Shown here piece after piece: positions 5,211-12,649 of a stretch of DNA of 15,442 nucleotides (position 1 is the first letter of the stretch; the number at the start of each line of letters is the position of its first letter). The notes beneath the pieces are model-generated. The model saw only the letters and a program-made list of their open reading frames with translations. It did not search any database and was not told the DNA's origin. A program made the translations under genes and the position numbers. Source of the DNA: Patescibacteria group bacterium (GTDB lineage Bacteria; Patescibacteriota; UBA1384; JAHJRZ01). Location of the stretch: assembly GCA_018830605.1 (NCBI GenBank), contig JAHJRZ010000065.1, positions 1-15,442 of the forward strand, given 5' to 3'.

Positions 5211-7730
5211 ATGAACGATGAACTGAATAATTTTAAAAAGAGATTTTCTGCTGAAGCAAAAAGTATTTTAGTCGCCAGCCAAAAGATAGCTCTAACCTTA
5301 AACCAAGAATTAAACTCAAACCATATTTTGGCGGCCCTGGTCTCGGCCAAAGGAACCTTGTCTTCAGATTTACTGCGAGAGGAGGGGATGACGCTCGAAA
5401 AAATAAAAAGAGCGCTCTCGCCTAAAAAAGAAACCATTAAATCCGAGAAACAAAGACCAACTATCTCCAGTGATGGCGCTAAAACAATCAAGGTCGCCTT
5501 TGGAAAAGCTAAAAAATACAGCCACTCGCGCGTCGGTTCAGAGCATCTGCTTCTGGCGATTATGGCTGATAAAGATTTAGAAGCCTATGATCTCTTAAAA
5601 AATTTGGGGATAGATCTCTTTTCAATCAAAGAAAAGATCGTCGGGCTCTTTAAAGAATCAAATAGAATTGAAAAATTGGAAAATATGATGGCAGAAGGTG
5701 ACATTTTCGGGCCGAGTTTAGCTCATGAGATGGGTGGACCGGTGCTCGCCAAAACCAAGACCAAGAAAAAGACGCCGGCTTTAGATTTTTTTGCCACTGA
5801 TCTGACAGCCAAGGCGCGGCGCCAAGAATTAGATCCCCTAATCAATCGCCAGGATGAGCTTGAAAGAACAATTAAAATCCTAAACCGGCGCACTAAAAAT
5901 AATCCGGTCTTGGTTGGCGACCCGGGAGTAGGCAAGACCGCCATTGTTGAGGGGCTGGCGCAAAAAATTATCCAAGCTGATGTTCCGCCGGTCCTGCGCG
6001 AAAAGCGGCTTCTCTCGCTCGACATGTCGCTCTTGGTCGCCGGAACTAAATATCGCGGAGAGTTTGAAGAAAGAATTAAAAAAGTGGTCCAAGAGATAAA
6101 AGATTCCAAAAATATTATTCTTTTTGTTGATGAGATTCATAATATCGTGGGCGCGGGTTCTGCAGAAGGTTCAATTGATGCTGCCAATATTCTCAAACCC
6201 CAGTTATCAAAGGGTGAATTGAGGCTGATCGGCGCCACGACCCTAGACGAATACCGAAAATTCATTGAAAAAGACGCTGCCTTAGAGCGCCGTCTGCAGG
6301 TAGTTAAGGTTCTCGAGCCGAGCAAGGCCGATACCATCAAGATTCTTGAAGGAATCAAAAAAAATTACGAAGAACACCATCAAGTTGAAATTTCAGATGA
6401 AGCGATCAACTCATCAGTTGAATTTTCCAGCCGCTATATTCAAGACCGTTTTCTGCCTGACAAAGCGATTGATCTTTTGGACGAGGCCGCTTCCTCGGTC
6501 GGCCTGGAGCAATTTAACAGCACAGTGGCTAAAAAATTAGGTAAGATCGAGTCATTGATCAAAAAAATTTCTCTTGAAAAAGAGAAGATGGTTGAGGCGC
6601 AAGATTTTGAAAAAGCGGCCAAACTTCGTGACCAGGAATTATCCTTAAAAAGCGAGGAGAAAGAATTAAAACGGAAGTTTAATCTTATAAAAAATAAAGG
6701 GAAGACGATCAGGCGCGAAGATATCGCCCGGGTCGTTTCTGAATGGACCGGTGTTTCAGTCACCTCTTTGGTTAAAGACGAGCTCAAAAAATTTAAAAAC
6801 CTCGGGCATCAAATTAAAAAAAGAATTATCGGTCAGGATAAGGCAGTCAAGGCGGTCTCCAGCGCGATCCAGCGTTCGCGCGTCGGCGTTTCTTCTGAAT
6901 CCAGGCCCATCGGCTCTTTTATTTTCTTAGGGCCGACCGGCGTCGGAAAGACTGAACTTGCTAAAGCCATTGCCGATTCTGTTTATGAAGAAAAGCAGGC
7001 GCTGATAAAACTTGATATGAGCGAGTTTATGGAAAAACATAATATCTCGCGTCTGGTCGGTGCCCCTCCGGGATATGTCGGTTATGAGGAAGGCGGCAAG
7101 TTGACCGAAGCGGTTCGGCGCAAACCCTATTCCGTCATTCTTTTAGACGAGATTGAAAAAGCCCATCCCGAGGTTCAGAATATGCTTCTGCAGATTCTGG
7201 AGGATGGCTTTCTGACCGACTCTGCCGGCCGGCGCGTTAATTTTAAAAATACCATTATCATCCTCACCTCAAATATCGGCACTAAAGCGCTGACCAAAGA
7301 AGCGGCCCTCGGTTTTCACTCCAAAGGCGAAGACAAAAAAGCTTCAAAGAATCGTTATGAATCAATGCGGCGCGATATTATGGCAGATTTGTCAGAACAT
7401 TTTAGGCCGGAATTTTTGAATCGCCTTGATAAGATTATCATCTTCAATTCTCTCTCAAAAAAGGATATTAAAACCATAGTTGAGCTTGAACTTGGAAAAC
7501 TGATCCGGCGCGTCAAAAAACACAATGACTTTGAACTTAAAATAGACGAGAGAGCTAAAAAAGAAGTTGCCAAAAAAGGGTATGACCCCAAACTCGGCGC
7601 CAGGCCGGTACGAAGAGTAATTGCTGAATTGATTGAAGATAAACTCTCCCAAGCCCTGCTTTCAGGCGAGATTAAACCTGGCCAAAAAATCAAAGTCTCA
7701 TTTAAGGATAAAAAAGTGATTTTGGAATAA
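5211..7730 (+). CDS. clpC: ATP-dependent Clp protease ATPase subunit, ClpC-type
   Basis: This 839-aa AAA+ unfoldase probably feeds substrates to ClpP. Order of parts: an N-terminal double Clp-N repeat (about 1-150); a D1 ATPase with Walker A GDPGVGKT (236-243) and Walker B DE (307-308); a short UVR-type middle segment (AQDFEKAAKLRDQE); and a D2 ATPase with Walker A GPTGVGKT (574-581), Walker B DE (646-647) and the LGF tripeptide (700-702), which in ClpC docks with ClpP. The small coiled middle region and the LGF loop favour ClpC over the disaggregase ClpB. AGGAGG (5201-5206) sits 4 nt before the ATG and overlaps the nusA stop. The stop overlaps the rel start (TAATG), so nusA, clpC and rel look translationally coupled. 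Confidence 0.95.
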   Translation: MNDELNNFKKRFSAEAKSILVASQKIALTLNQELNSNHILAALVSAKGTLSSDLLREEGMTLEKIKRALSPKKETIKSEKQRPTISSDGAKTIKVAFGKAKKYSHSRVGSEHLLLAIMADKDLEAYDLLKNLGIDLFSIKEKIVGLFKESNRIEKLENMMAEGDIFGPSLAHEMGGPVLAKTKTKKKTPALDFFATDLTAKARRQELDPLINRQDELERTIKILNRRTKNNPVLVGDPGVGKTAIVEGLAQKIIQADVPPVLREKRLLSLDMSLLVAGTKYRGEFEERIKKVVQEIKDSKNIILFVDEIHNIVGAGSAEGSIDAANILKPQLSKGELRLIGATTLDEYRKFIEKDAALERRLQVVKVLEPSKADTIKILEGIKKNYEEHHQVEISDEAINSSVEFSSRYIQDRFLPDKAIDLLDEAASSVGLEQFNSTVAKKLGKIESLIKKISLEKEKMVEAQDFEKAAKLRDQELSLKSEEKELKRKFNLIKNKGKTIRREDIARVVSEWTGVSVTSLVKDELKKFKNLGHQIKKRIIGQDKAVKAVSSAIQRSRVGVSSESRPIGSFIFLGPTGVGKTELAKAIADSVYEEKQALIKLDMSEFMEKHNISRLVGAPPGYVGYEEGGKLTEAVRRKPYSVILLDEIEKAHPEVQNMLLQILEDGFLTDSAGRRVNFKNTIIILTSNIGTKALTKEAALGFHSKGEDKKASKNRYESMRRDIMADLSEHFRPEFLNRLDKIIIFNSLSKKDIKTIVELELGKLIRRVKKHNDFELKIDERAKKEVAKKGYDPKLGARPVRRVIAELIEDKLSQALLSGEIKPGQKIKVSFKDKKVILE

Positions 7731-9259
7731 TGAAAGACGAAAAAATTCTTCTTCAAAATGCCAGCTCTTATTTGACCAGGGAGGAAGTAGATTTTGTTAA
7801 AAAAGCACTTGCTTTTGCTAAGATTTCTCATCGAGGACAAAAAAGAATCTCGGGTAAGGATTATATTGTCCACCCCTTGTTTGTGGCGAGAGTTTTGTCT
7901 GATTTAAAGCTCGATGCCAACTCCATTTCCGCCGCTCTTTTGCATGATGTCTGTGAGGATACTAAAATTACTCCTTCTAAACTAAAAGAAAAGTTTGGGC
8001 TTGAGATAACACAAATTGTGACCGTGCTGACTAAGTTAAAAAAGATTTCAGTTCAAGAAAAAGACCTGCCTGCCGGCAGGCAAGGCATCGAACAGTTTGA
8101 CCAACGGACATTAATCGCCATCAATGCCTTAAGACGAGTCTTTTTTGCTATGGCTCGGGATTTGCGTATTGTAATTATCAAGATTGTCGACCGATTGCAT
8201 AATATAAAAGACATTCACGTTTTTGACCGACAAAAACAGAAACGCATTGCCCGCGAAACGCTTTACATTTATGCGCCACTCGCCTCTCGCCTAGGAATGG
8301 GGGAGTTTAAGGCAAATCTCGAGGACGGCGCCTTTAAGATCTTAAATCCTAAAAGGTATAAAGAGATTAAAAAGCACTACCACCAAGTCTTAAGCCGAGC
8401 TAAAAAAATGATTAAAAAAACCTTGAACGATTTAGAAAAAAAATTAAAATCAGCCGGCATTGAAGCTAAGATTACTTCGCGTGTTAAAAATATTTACAGC
8501 ATCCACAAAAAATTAATTAAAGTACGTAATAATTACGAGCGGCTTTATGACCTCCTGGGAATCCGCCTGATTGTTGAAAATAATGAAGACTGCTATAAGG
8601 TTTTGGGTATCCTGCATGAAAATTTTAGGCCGATCCCAGGACAATTTAATGATTATATTGCTCTGCCTAAACTCAACGGCTACCAATCAATCCACACAAT
8701 CGTCTATATTAACCATTCTACTCCTTTAGAATTTCAGATTCGAACCTCTAAAATGGATTATCAGGCCAATTTTGGCATTGCTTCGCACTTCCATTACAGC
8801 GAAATTGTCAAGCCGAAAGACGAGCTTAAAAGAAAAGAAATTAAGACCCCCAAGCGCGAACTGGCTTGGATTAAAGAGCTCGCCCTTTGGCAAACAAAAA
8901 TTAAGGATTCAAAAGCTTTTATCAAAGAACTTAAGATTGATTTTTTTAATGACCGCATCTTCGTCTTTACACCCAAAGGCGAGGTCAAGGACCTGCCCCA
9001 GGGCTCAACCCCGATTGATTTTGCCTACGCGGTCCATTCTTATATCGGCGACCATGCTTGCGGAGCTAAAATTGACGGGATGATGAGATCACTTGATTAT
9101 AAATTAGGCAATGGCGAGATGGTAGAAATTATGATTAATAAAAACCAAAAAGGACCCAGCCCAGATTGGCTAAAATTTGTAAAATCCGCTTCAGCTAAAG
9201 ATAAGATCAGAAGCTATTTAAATAAGCTCAAAAAAGAAGACTCTTTCATTTTTCATTGA
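7730..9259 (+). CDS. rel: Bifunctional (p)ppGpp synthetase/hydrolase, short Rel without ACT domain
   Basis: This 509-aa protein would make and degrade the alarmone (p)ppGpp in the stringent response. The HD hydrolase domain has H48 (VHPLFVA) and the H72-D73..E76-D77 motif in LLHDVCEDT, with DRLHNI further on, so hydrolase activity is expected. The synthetase domain follows with SRVKNIYSIHKKL, LYDLLGIRLIV and NGYQSIHT (H322). A TGS domain starts near residue 406 (DRIFVFTPKGEV) and ends in SYIGDHACGAKIDG. After it there is only a short tail; the helical, zinc-finger and ACT parts of full-length Rel (usually above 700 aa) are missing, so amino-acid or ribosome sensing may differ. An in-frame palindrome codes for LPAGRQG at residues 113-119. 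The ATG overlaps the clpC stop by one base. It ends with TGA, which supports the standard code. Confidence 0.93.
   Translation: MKDEKILLQNASSYLTREEVDFVKKALAFAKISHRGQKRISGKDYIVHPLFVARVLSDLKLDANSISAALLHDVCEDTKITPSKLKEKFGLEITQIVTVLTKLKKISVQEKDLPAGRQGIEQFDQRTLIAINALRRVFFAMARDLRIVIIKIVDRLHNIKDIHVFDRQKQKRIARETLYIYAPLASRLGMGEFKANLEDGAFKILNPKRYKEIKKHYHQVLSRAKKMIKKTLNDLEKKLKSAGIEAKITSRVKNIYSIHKKLIKVRNNYERLYDLLGIRLIVENNEDCYKVLGILHENFRPIPGQFNDYIALPKLNGYQSIHTIVYINHSTPLEFQIRTSKMDYQANFGIASHFHYSEIVKPKDELKRKEIKTPKRELAWIKELALWQTKIKDSKAFIKELKIDFFNDRIFVFTPKGEVKDLPQGSTPIDFAYAVHSYIGDHACGAKIDGMMRSLDYKLGNGEMVEIMINKNQKGPSPDWLKFVKSASAKDKIRSYLNKLKKEDSFIFH
8067..8082. repeat. In-frame 16-bp palindrome in rel
   Basis: TGCCTGCCGGCAGGCA is a perfect palindrome, much more GC-rich than the surrounding rel sequence. 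It is translated as the core of LPAGRQG in a loop of the HD domain between the HDxxED and DRLHN motifs. I recall this peptide and palindrome as a widespread dispersed repeat in Patescibacteria. Confidence 0.75.
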
Positions 9260-9303
9260 GATGTGAAATAATAATTGTGTCTTGGAAGAAGGGAGGTGCC
9301 AGA

Positions 9304-9675
9304 GTGGCAACCGTGCTTGTAGTTGAAGACGAAGAGTCGATCATGACAATGTTGAAAGCCAGACTCACCTTGGCAAAACACACGGTCATTAAAGCAGAGA
9401 CGCTGGAGATGGCGCAAGAAAAGGTTGGCCAATCCGGGCCACCAGATCTGGCTCTTGTCGATTTGTATCTCTCTGATACGTACGCTGAAGGAATCGAGAC
9501 GTGCCGCTGGGCAAAAGAAGATCTCAAGATCCCAGTTATTGCCATGAGTGCCTTTCTTGACCGAGATCTTCGACAAAAAGCCGAGGCCGTGAGTGACGCT
9601 GTGCTGCGTAAACCCGAAGACCTCCAGCTCATCATCCCAACCATCGAAAGACTGACCGCTCAAGGGGCAGATTGA
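9304..9675 (+). CDS. Single-domain response regulator (receiver domain only)
   Basis: The 123-aa protein is a stand-alone CheY-like receiver. It carries the acidic pair (E8, D9), the phospho-acceptor D53 in LALVDLYL, S82 in IAMSAF, and the conserved K103-P104 in VLRKPED. There is no output domain, so it would act by protein contact or as a phosphorelay intermediate. I choose GTG at 9304: GGGAGG (9291-9296) lies 7 nt upstream and the first strand starts right after it; an upstream extension would give an implausible tail. The gene begins 44 nt after rel and may be read through from that operon; I found no convincing promoter in the gap. Codon use is more GC-rich than in rel or hisS, and a terminator overlaps its end. 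No partner kinase is in the window. Confidence 0.88.
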   Translation: MATVLVVEDEESIMTMLKARLTLAKHTVIKAETLEMAQEKVGQSGPPDLALVDLYLSDTYAEGIETCRWAKEDLKIPVIAMSAFLDRDLRQKAEAVSDAVLRKPEDLQLIIPTIERLTAQGAD

Positions 9676-9709
9676 CACTTCAATGTCGTTGCCAATTCGC
9701 CCCTTTTTT
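9662..9709 (+). terminator. Intrinsic terminator after the response regulator
   Basis: AAGGGGC (9662-9668) pairs with GCCCCTT (9699-9705), followed by a T-run to 9709. The 5' arm lies inside the last codons of the response regulator. The loop contains a smaller GACA/TGTC helix, so the structure is forked rather than a simple hairpin. The hisS promoter begins 3 nt later. Confidence 0.9.
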
Positions 9710-9711
9710 AT

Positions 9712-9740
9712 TTGACACCTGCCATTTTTTTTGCTACAAT
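9712..9740 (+). promoter_or_regulatory. Promoter for hisS
   Basis: TTGACA (9712-9717), a 17-nt spacer and TACAAT (9735-9740), with TGC just before the -10. The leader would be about 25 nt and has no SD before the ATG at 9772. Confidence 0.88.
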
Positions 9741-9771
9741 AGGTTAAAATAACCATATAATCAATTATCCT

Positions 9772-11181
9772 ATGCCCAGAAAAAAAACAACCCGAGGCAG
9801 ACCCAAAGCCAAAAGAACTTATCAACGTCGAGCAGTAGCCAGCCGCCAGCAAACAGCCGCCAGCAAACAGCCGCCAGCTGGAAGCTGGAAGCTGGAAGCT
9901 GGAAGCAGGGGGCCGATTAGGCGCGTCAAGGGAATGCACGACATTCTGCCCAAAGACCAGAAGTATTTTGAATTAATAAAATTTATGGCGCTCAAGCACT
10001 TCCGGCTTAATGGTTTTGAACGGATTGATGTGCCGACGATTGAATACGCATCTTTATTTTCCAAAGGCACGGGCAAAGATACTGATATTGTGCAAAAAGA
10101 AATGTATTATCTCGCTTCAAACGATGAAGAAAAAGAGCCGATGGCTCTTCGCCCTGAAGCGACTCCGGGCATTGCTCGCGCTTATGTCGAACACGGAATG
10201 TTAAATCTGCCTCAGCCCATGATGCTTTATTATGTAGCCCCGATGTTTCGGCGCGAAAATCCCCAAAAGGGCAGGATGCGAGAATTCTGGCAGTTTGGCG
10301 TTGAGGTCTTAGGGACGAGCAACCCTTCGAGTGACGCCCAGGTTATTAAAATGGCTTGGGATATTCTTGAAGATCTGGGATTAAAAGATTTAACTCTAGA
10401 GATTAATTCTCTCGGCTGCCGCAATGACCAAAATAATATGCGTGAGATCTTAATCTCTTATTTTGAAAAGAAAAAACAATATTTATGTGAAGACTGCAAA
10501 CGAAGACTCACGGTTAATCCTTTCCGCATTCTTGACTGCAAAGAGGAAAAATGCAAAAGAATCGCCGAGGACGCGCCCCAGATTATTGATCATCTTTGCG
10601 CTCACTGCCGCAATGATTTTAAAAAAGCCTTAGAGATGCTTGATGAATTAAGCATTCCTTATGATATTAATACGCGGCTGGTGCGCGGCCTTGATTATTA
10701 TTCTAAAACCGTCTTTGAGATTACACCTGCCAAAGACAAATCGCGCCAAGGGACGATTATCGGCGGCGGCCGTTATGATTATTTAATTGAGATGTACGGC
10801 GGCCGGGAGGCGGGTGCAGTGGGCTGGGCTGGCGGAATCGAGCGGCTGATGTTAGCCCTCAAAGAACAAAAAATTGAGGTTGAAGACCCCTATAAACCAA
10901 GAGTCTTCTTGGCTCAATTAGGCGAGCAGGCCAAAAAAAAGAGCTTCTCGCTCTTAAATGAGCTGCAAAAAGAAGGGATTGGGGTTCGGGCGGCGCTCTC
11001 TAAAGATTCTCTGCGCTCGCAATTGCGGCTAGCTAATAAATTTAAAGTGGAGCTGACCTTAATTTTAGGTCAAAAAGAAGTCCAGGATAAGACCATTATT
11101 GTGCGGGATATGAAAGAGGGAATTCAGGAGATTGTGGCGCTTGATAAGACGCTGGAATACATTAAAGGAAAATTGAAGTAG
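9772..11181 (+). CDS. hisS: Histidyl-tRNA synthetase with repeat-encoded N-terminal tail
   Basis: This class II synthetase charges tRNA-His. The core starts at IRRVKGMHDILPKD (about residue 48). Visible parts are motif 1 (VPTIEYASLFSKGTG), motif 2 (FRRENPQKGRMREFWQFG), the histidine-specific loop LVRGLDYYSKTVFEI, motif 3 region GGGRYDYL...GWAGGIERLML, and the C-terminal anticodon-binding domain from PRVFLAQLGE. The insertion has a Cys-rich CEDCKRRLTVNPFRILDCK segment seen in many bacterial HisRS. The first 47 residues are extra: a basic, AT-hook-like part (RGRPKAKRTYQRR), then residues 24-45 encoded by tandem repeats. No SD precedes the ATG at 9772. An internal ATG at 9934 would give a nearly normal start, so either could be used. 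It is transcribed from its own promoter. Confidence 0.95.
   Translation: MPRKKTTRGRPKAKRTYQRRAVASRQQTAASKQPPAGSWKLEAGSRGPIRRVKGMHDILPKDQKYFELIKFMALKHFRLNGFERIDVPTIEYASLFSKGTGKDTDIVQKEMYYLASNDEEKEPMALRPEATPGIARAYVEHGMLNLPQPMMLYYVAPMFRRENPQKGRMREFWQFGVEVLGTSNPSSDAQVIKMAWDILEDLGLKDLTLEINSLGCRNDQNNMREILISYFEKKKQYLCEDCKRRLTVNPFRILDCKEEKCKRIAEDAPQIIDHLCAHCRNDFKKALEMLDELSIPYDINTRLVRGLDYYSKTVFEITPAKDKSRQGTIIGGGRYDYLIEMYGGREAGAVGWAGGIERLMLALKEQKIEVEDPYKPRVFLAQLGEQAKKKSFSLLNELQKEGIGVRAALSKDSLRSQLRLANKFKVELTLILGQKEVQDKTIIVRDMKEGIQEIVALDKTLEYIKGKLK
9841..9905. repeat. Tandem repeats of 14 bp and 7 bp in the hisS 5' coding region
   Basis: The 14-bp unit AGCCGCCAGCAAAC occurs twice (9841-9854, 9855-9868) plus 9 nt of a third copy. 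It is followed by four exact copies of CTGGAAG (9878-9905). Neither unit is a multiple of three, so a change in copy number would shift the reading frame from the ATG at 9772. Confidence 0.9.
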
Positions 11182-11339
11182 GCTTTCGCTCGTCTCTGGC
11201 ACAAAAAGACGTTCGTCCGCCCCAGCGTGGCGGACTTCACTTAGCACTCGACCTCACTCTCTCGCTCGCTCTGCTCGCTCGAACCATGCCCGTTTGGTCT
11301 CGTCATACTTTTTTTAGCCAGAGACTCGCTTAATTATTG
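11182..11339. other. 158-bp intergenic region of short repeats between hisS and the DUF192 gene
   Basis: A 9-bp inverted repeat, GTCTCTGGC (11192-11200) and GCCAGAGAC (11317-11325), encloses the region. Inside are the hairpin GTCCGCC/GGCGGAC (11215-11221, 11229-11235), a low-complexity CTCGCTCG-type stretch (about 11256-11282) and a T-run near 11309-11315. No gene or clear promoter is visible. It may contain the hisS terminator or be a small non-autonomous palindromic element. Confidence 0.5.
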
Positions 11340-11819
11340 ATGAAAAAGATATTAATTATAATTATTACGCTTATATTTTTAGCAGGGATTATTTTTATGA
11401 TCTATAAATTCTGGCCTAAAAAAAACGAGAAGAATCAAGTTAAAAGCTCGCAAATTAAATATTCCCAAGTTCAAATCGCCGGACAAGAAATTAAAGCGGA
11501 AGTGGCGGACAACGAAGAATTAAGAATGAAAGGGCTTTCTGGCCGCGAAACGCTCTGTGCTGTTTGCGGACTGCTCTTTGTTTTTGAAAAAAGCGATATT
11601 TATCCTTTTTGGATGAAGGAGATGAATTTCCCGCTGGATATTGTCTGGATAAAAGATAAAAAGATTATTGAAATCGTTGCCTCGGCGCCCACGCCCGCGG
11701 CCGCCGGCCAAACAATGAACTACGCGTCCAACGCGCCGGCTGATTTAGTTTTAGAGCTCAATGCCGGTTTTTGCCAGAAGAATGATATTAAAATTGGAGA
11801 TGAGGTAATAATTAAGTAA
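11340..11819 (+). CDS. Membrane-anchored DUF192 family protein
   Basis: The 159-aa product starts with a lysine-flanked hydrophobic segment (residues about 4-22, ILIIIITLIFLAGIIFMIY), a likely uncleaved membrane anchor or signal peptide. The rest matches the DUF192 fold: MKGLSGRETL, GLLFVFEKSDIYPFWMKEM, FPLDIVWIKDKKIIEIV, and near the end PADLVLELNAGFCQKNDI with KIGDEVII. DUF192 proteins are widespread outer-face or extracytoplasmic proteins without a firmly established reaction. I start at the ATG at 11340; a TTG directly before it is unlikely. No SD is visible. The stop overlaps the start of a possible 68-aa reading frame (TAATG). Confidence 0.88.
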   Translation: MKKILIIIITLIFLAGIIFMIYKFWPKKNEKNQVKSSQIKYSQVQIAGQEIKAEVADNEELRMKGLSGRETLCAVCGLLFVFEKSDIYPFWMKEMNFPLDIVWIKDKKIIEIVASAPTPAAAGQTMNYASNAPADLVLELNAGFCQKNDIKIGDEVIIK

Positions 11820-12025
11820 TGAGAGAGGACTTGCACAAAATTATTGTTCGAGGCCTCGGGCCGAGAACTATGGCCATCATCAAAATTGAAAACCAGGCGC
11901 TCATTGACTCTTTTATCTCGATATCATCGAGGGAAGAATCAACTTACGTCTGGTTTTTAGGTTGGGGGGGAATTTTAGGTACGAGGGGAACGACGATCGT
12001 GACTCAAGGGGAAGACATCTCTTGA
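11819..12025 (+). CDS. Possible small hypothetical protein coupled to the DUF192 gene
   Basis: A 68-aa open frame starts at an ATG overlapping the DUF192 stop (TAATG), the same overlap used between clpC and rel. It contains IIVRGLGPRTMAIIKIENQ and a Trp/Gly-rich part (YVWFLGWGGILG). I recognise no family. Its last 22 bp overlap the 3' end of the convergent TPR-like gene. The overlap geometry supports it, but it has no SD and could be chance. The stretch has no other assignable gene. Confidence 0.3.
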   Translation: MREDLHKIIVRGLGPRTMAIIKIENQALIDSFISISSREESTYVWFLGWGGILGTRGTTIVTQGEDIS

Positions 12026-12402
12026 AGAATTTGCGGCATTAATGTCTTTTCGACATGCTCCAAGTGGTTCAACTTCGAGAGATACTCCTCAGCGAGAGAA
12101 ACTAGCTCTTTCCACTGCGCGTTATCTCCCGGCCTCCGAACAAGCATCTCATGAACAGCTTTTCTGCAGTTTTTATATTGCCTCAGCTTGAAATACCCCA
12201 TAACAAGAGTCTTCCAAGATGAAGCGACTTCTGGCCAAGACTTTTTCGCCTCCGAAGCCAAGTCAAGTGCCTCTTCAAGATTACCTGCCTCCAGAGCTTT
12301 ACTGGCCAATACTGCCGTCAGTTCTGCTTCTGCTCTTCTCCCTCTTGCCACCTTAGCGGATAGACTTCTGATCACCCTTCTGTCGCTCCTGTCATTCTCC
12401 AT
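12003..12402 (-). CDS. TPR-like helical repeat protein
   Basis: The 132-aa product is almost all helix. Residues about 26-100 form two to three TPR-like helix pairs (ELTAVLASKALEAGNLEEAL, SSWKTLVMGYFKLRQYKNC, NAQWKELVSLAEEYLSKL), with the small residues (Ala, Gly, Tyr) at typical TPR positions. TPR proteins are usually scaffolds for protein contacts; partner unknown. It has no signal or membrane segment and so is probably cytoplasmic. GGGAGT (12412-12417) precedes the ATG by 9 nt, and a purine-rich GAGGG lies nearer. A strong promoter and a copy of the palindromic element lie upstream. Codon use is GC-rich compared with the adjacent DUF192 gene. I see no convincing terminator after its stop, and it converges on the DUF192 unit. 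Confidence 0.75.
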
Positions 12403-12449
12403 CTTCCCTCGACTCCCTTCAGTTCAGGGCTCACGAATTCCTTAAAATT

Positions 12450-12478
12450 AGTATATCATAACCTACAATTTCTGTCAA
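12450..12478 (-). promoter_or_regulatory. Near-consensus promoter for the TPR-like gene
   Basis: On the minus strand: TTGACA (12478-12473), a 17-nt spacer and TATACT (12455-12450), with TGA before the -10 (extended -10). The leader is about 40 nt. Confidence 0.9.
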
Positions 12479-12500
12479 ATTTTGGGGCATAAAAAACCGA

Positions 12501-12541
12501 CACATCGGCACTTACACCTCCGATGTGTAGAGCCCGATGTG
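12501..12541 (-). repeat. Three-armed palindromic element, copy A2
   Basis: Read on the minus strand, CACATCGG arms lie at 12541-12534 and 12527-12520 and the complement CCGATGTG at 12508-12501. The spacers are 6 nt and 11 nt (AGGTGTAAGTG), exactly as in copy A1. The first spacer and outer flanks differ from A1. It ends 22 nt before the -35 of the TPR-like gene. In this copy a run of T follows (minus strand, 12496-12491), so it could also stop transcription arriving from upstream. Confidence 0.85.
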
Positions 12542-12544
12542 GGG

Positions 12545-12588
12545 AAAACGTAAATAGACCAAGCGGCCGCGTGGGTAATTTACGTTTT
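12545..12588. repeat. 44-bp near-palindrome with GCGGCCGC centre
   Basis: AAAACGTAAAT (12545-12555) and ATTTACGTTTT (12578-12588) are perfect 11-bp complements. The inside contains ACC/GGT and the palindrome GCGGCCGC. It is symmetric, so it would fold or bind equally on either strand. It abuts element A2. It could be an operator or a cruciform-forming site. Confidence 0.75.
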
Positions 12589-12649
12589 ATAAAATGAGAA
12601 CCTAATTTTTCAACTTCTTTTCTTTAAATGACCAAACATGACTATATGG

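Noticed and set aside
7730..9259. TGA as a sense codon (alternative code)
   Set aside because: Native rel ends at TGA right after a normal TGS tail, and no gene needs TGA readthrough to keep its domain.
9256..9675. Upstream start for the response regulator
   Set aside because: It would overlap the rel stop and add a non-receiver tail; GTG at 9304 has a well-spaced GGGAGG.
11245..11300. Possible tRNA (GGTTCGAGC on the minus strand resembles a T-loop)
   Set aside because: No acceptor stem, anticodon arm or D arm can be formed around it; the sequence is a low-complexity CTCG repeat.
11337..11819. TTG at 11337 as start of the DUF192 gene
   Set aside because: An ATG follows immediately and no SD favours the TTG.
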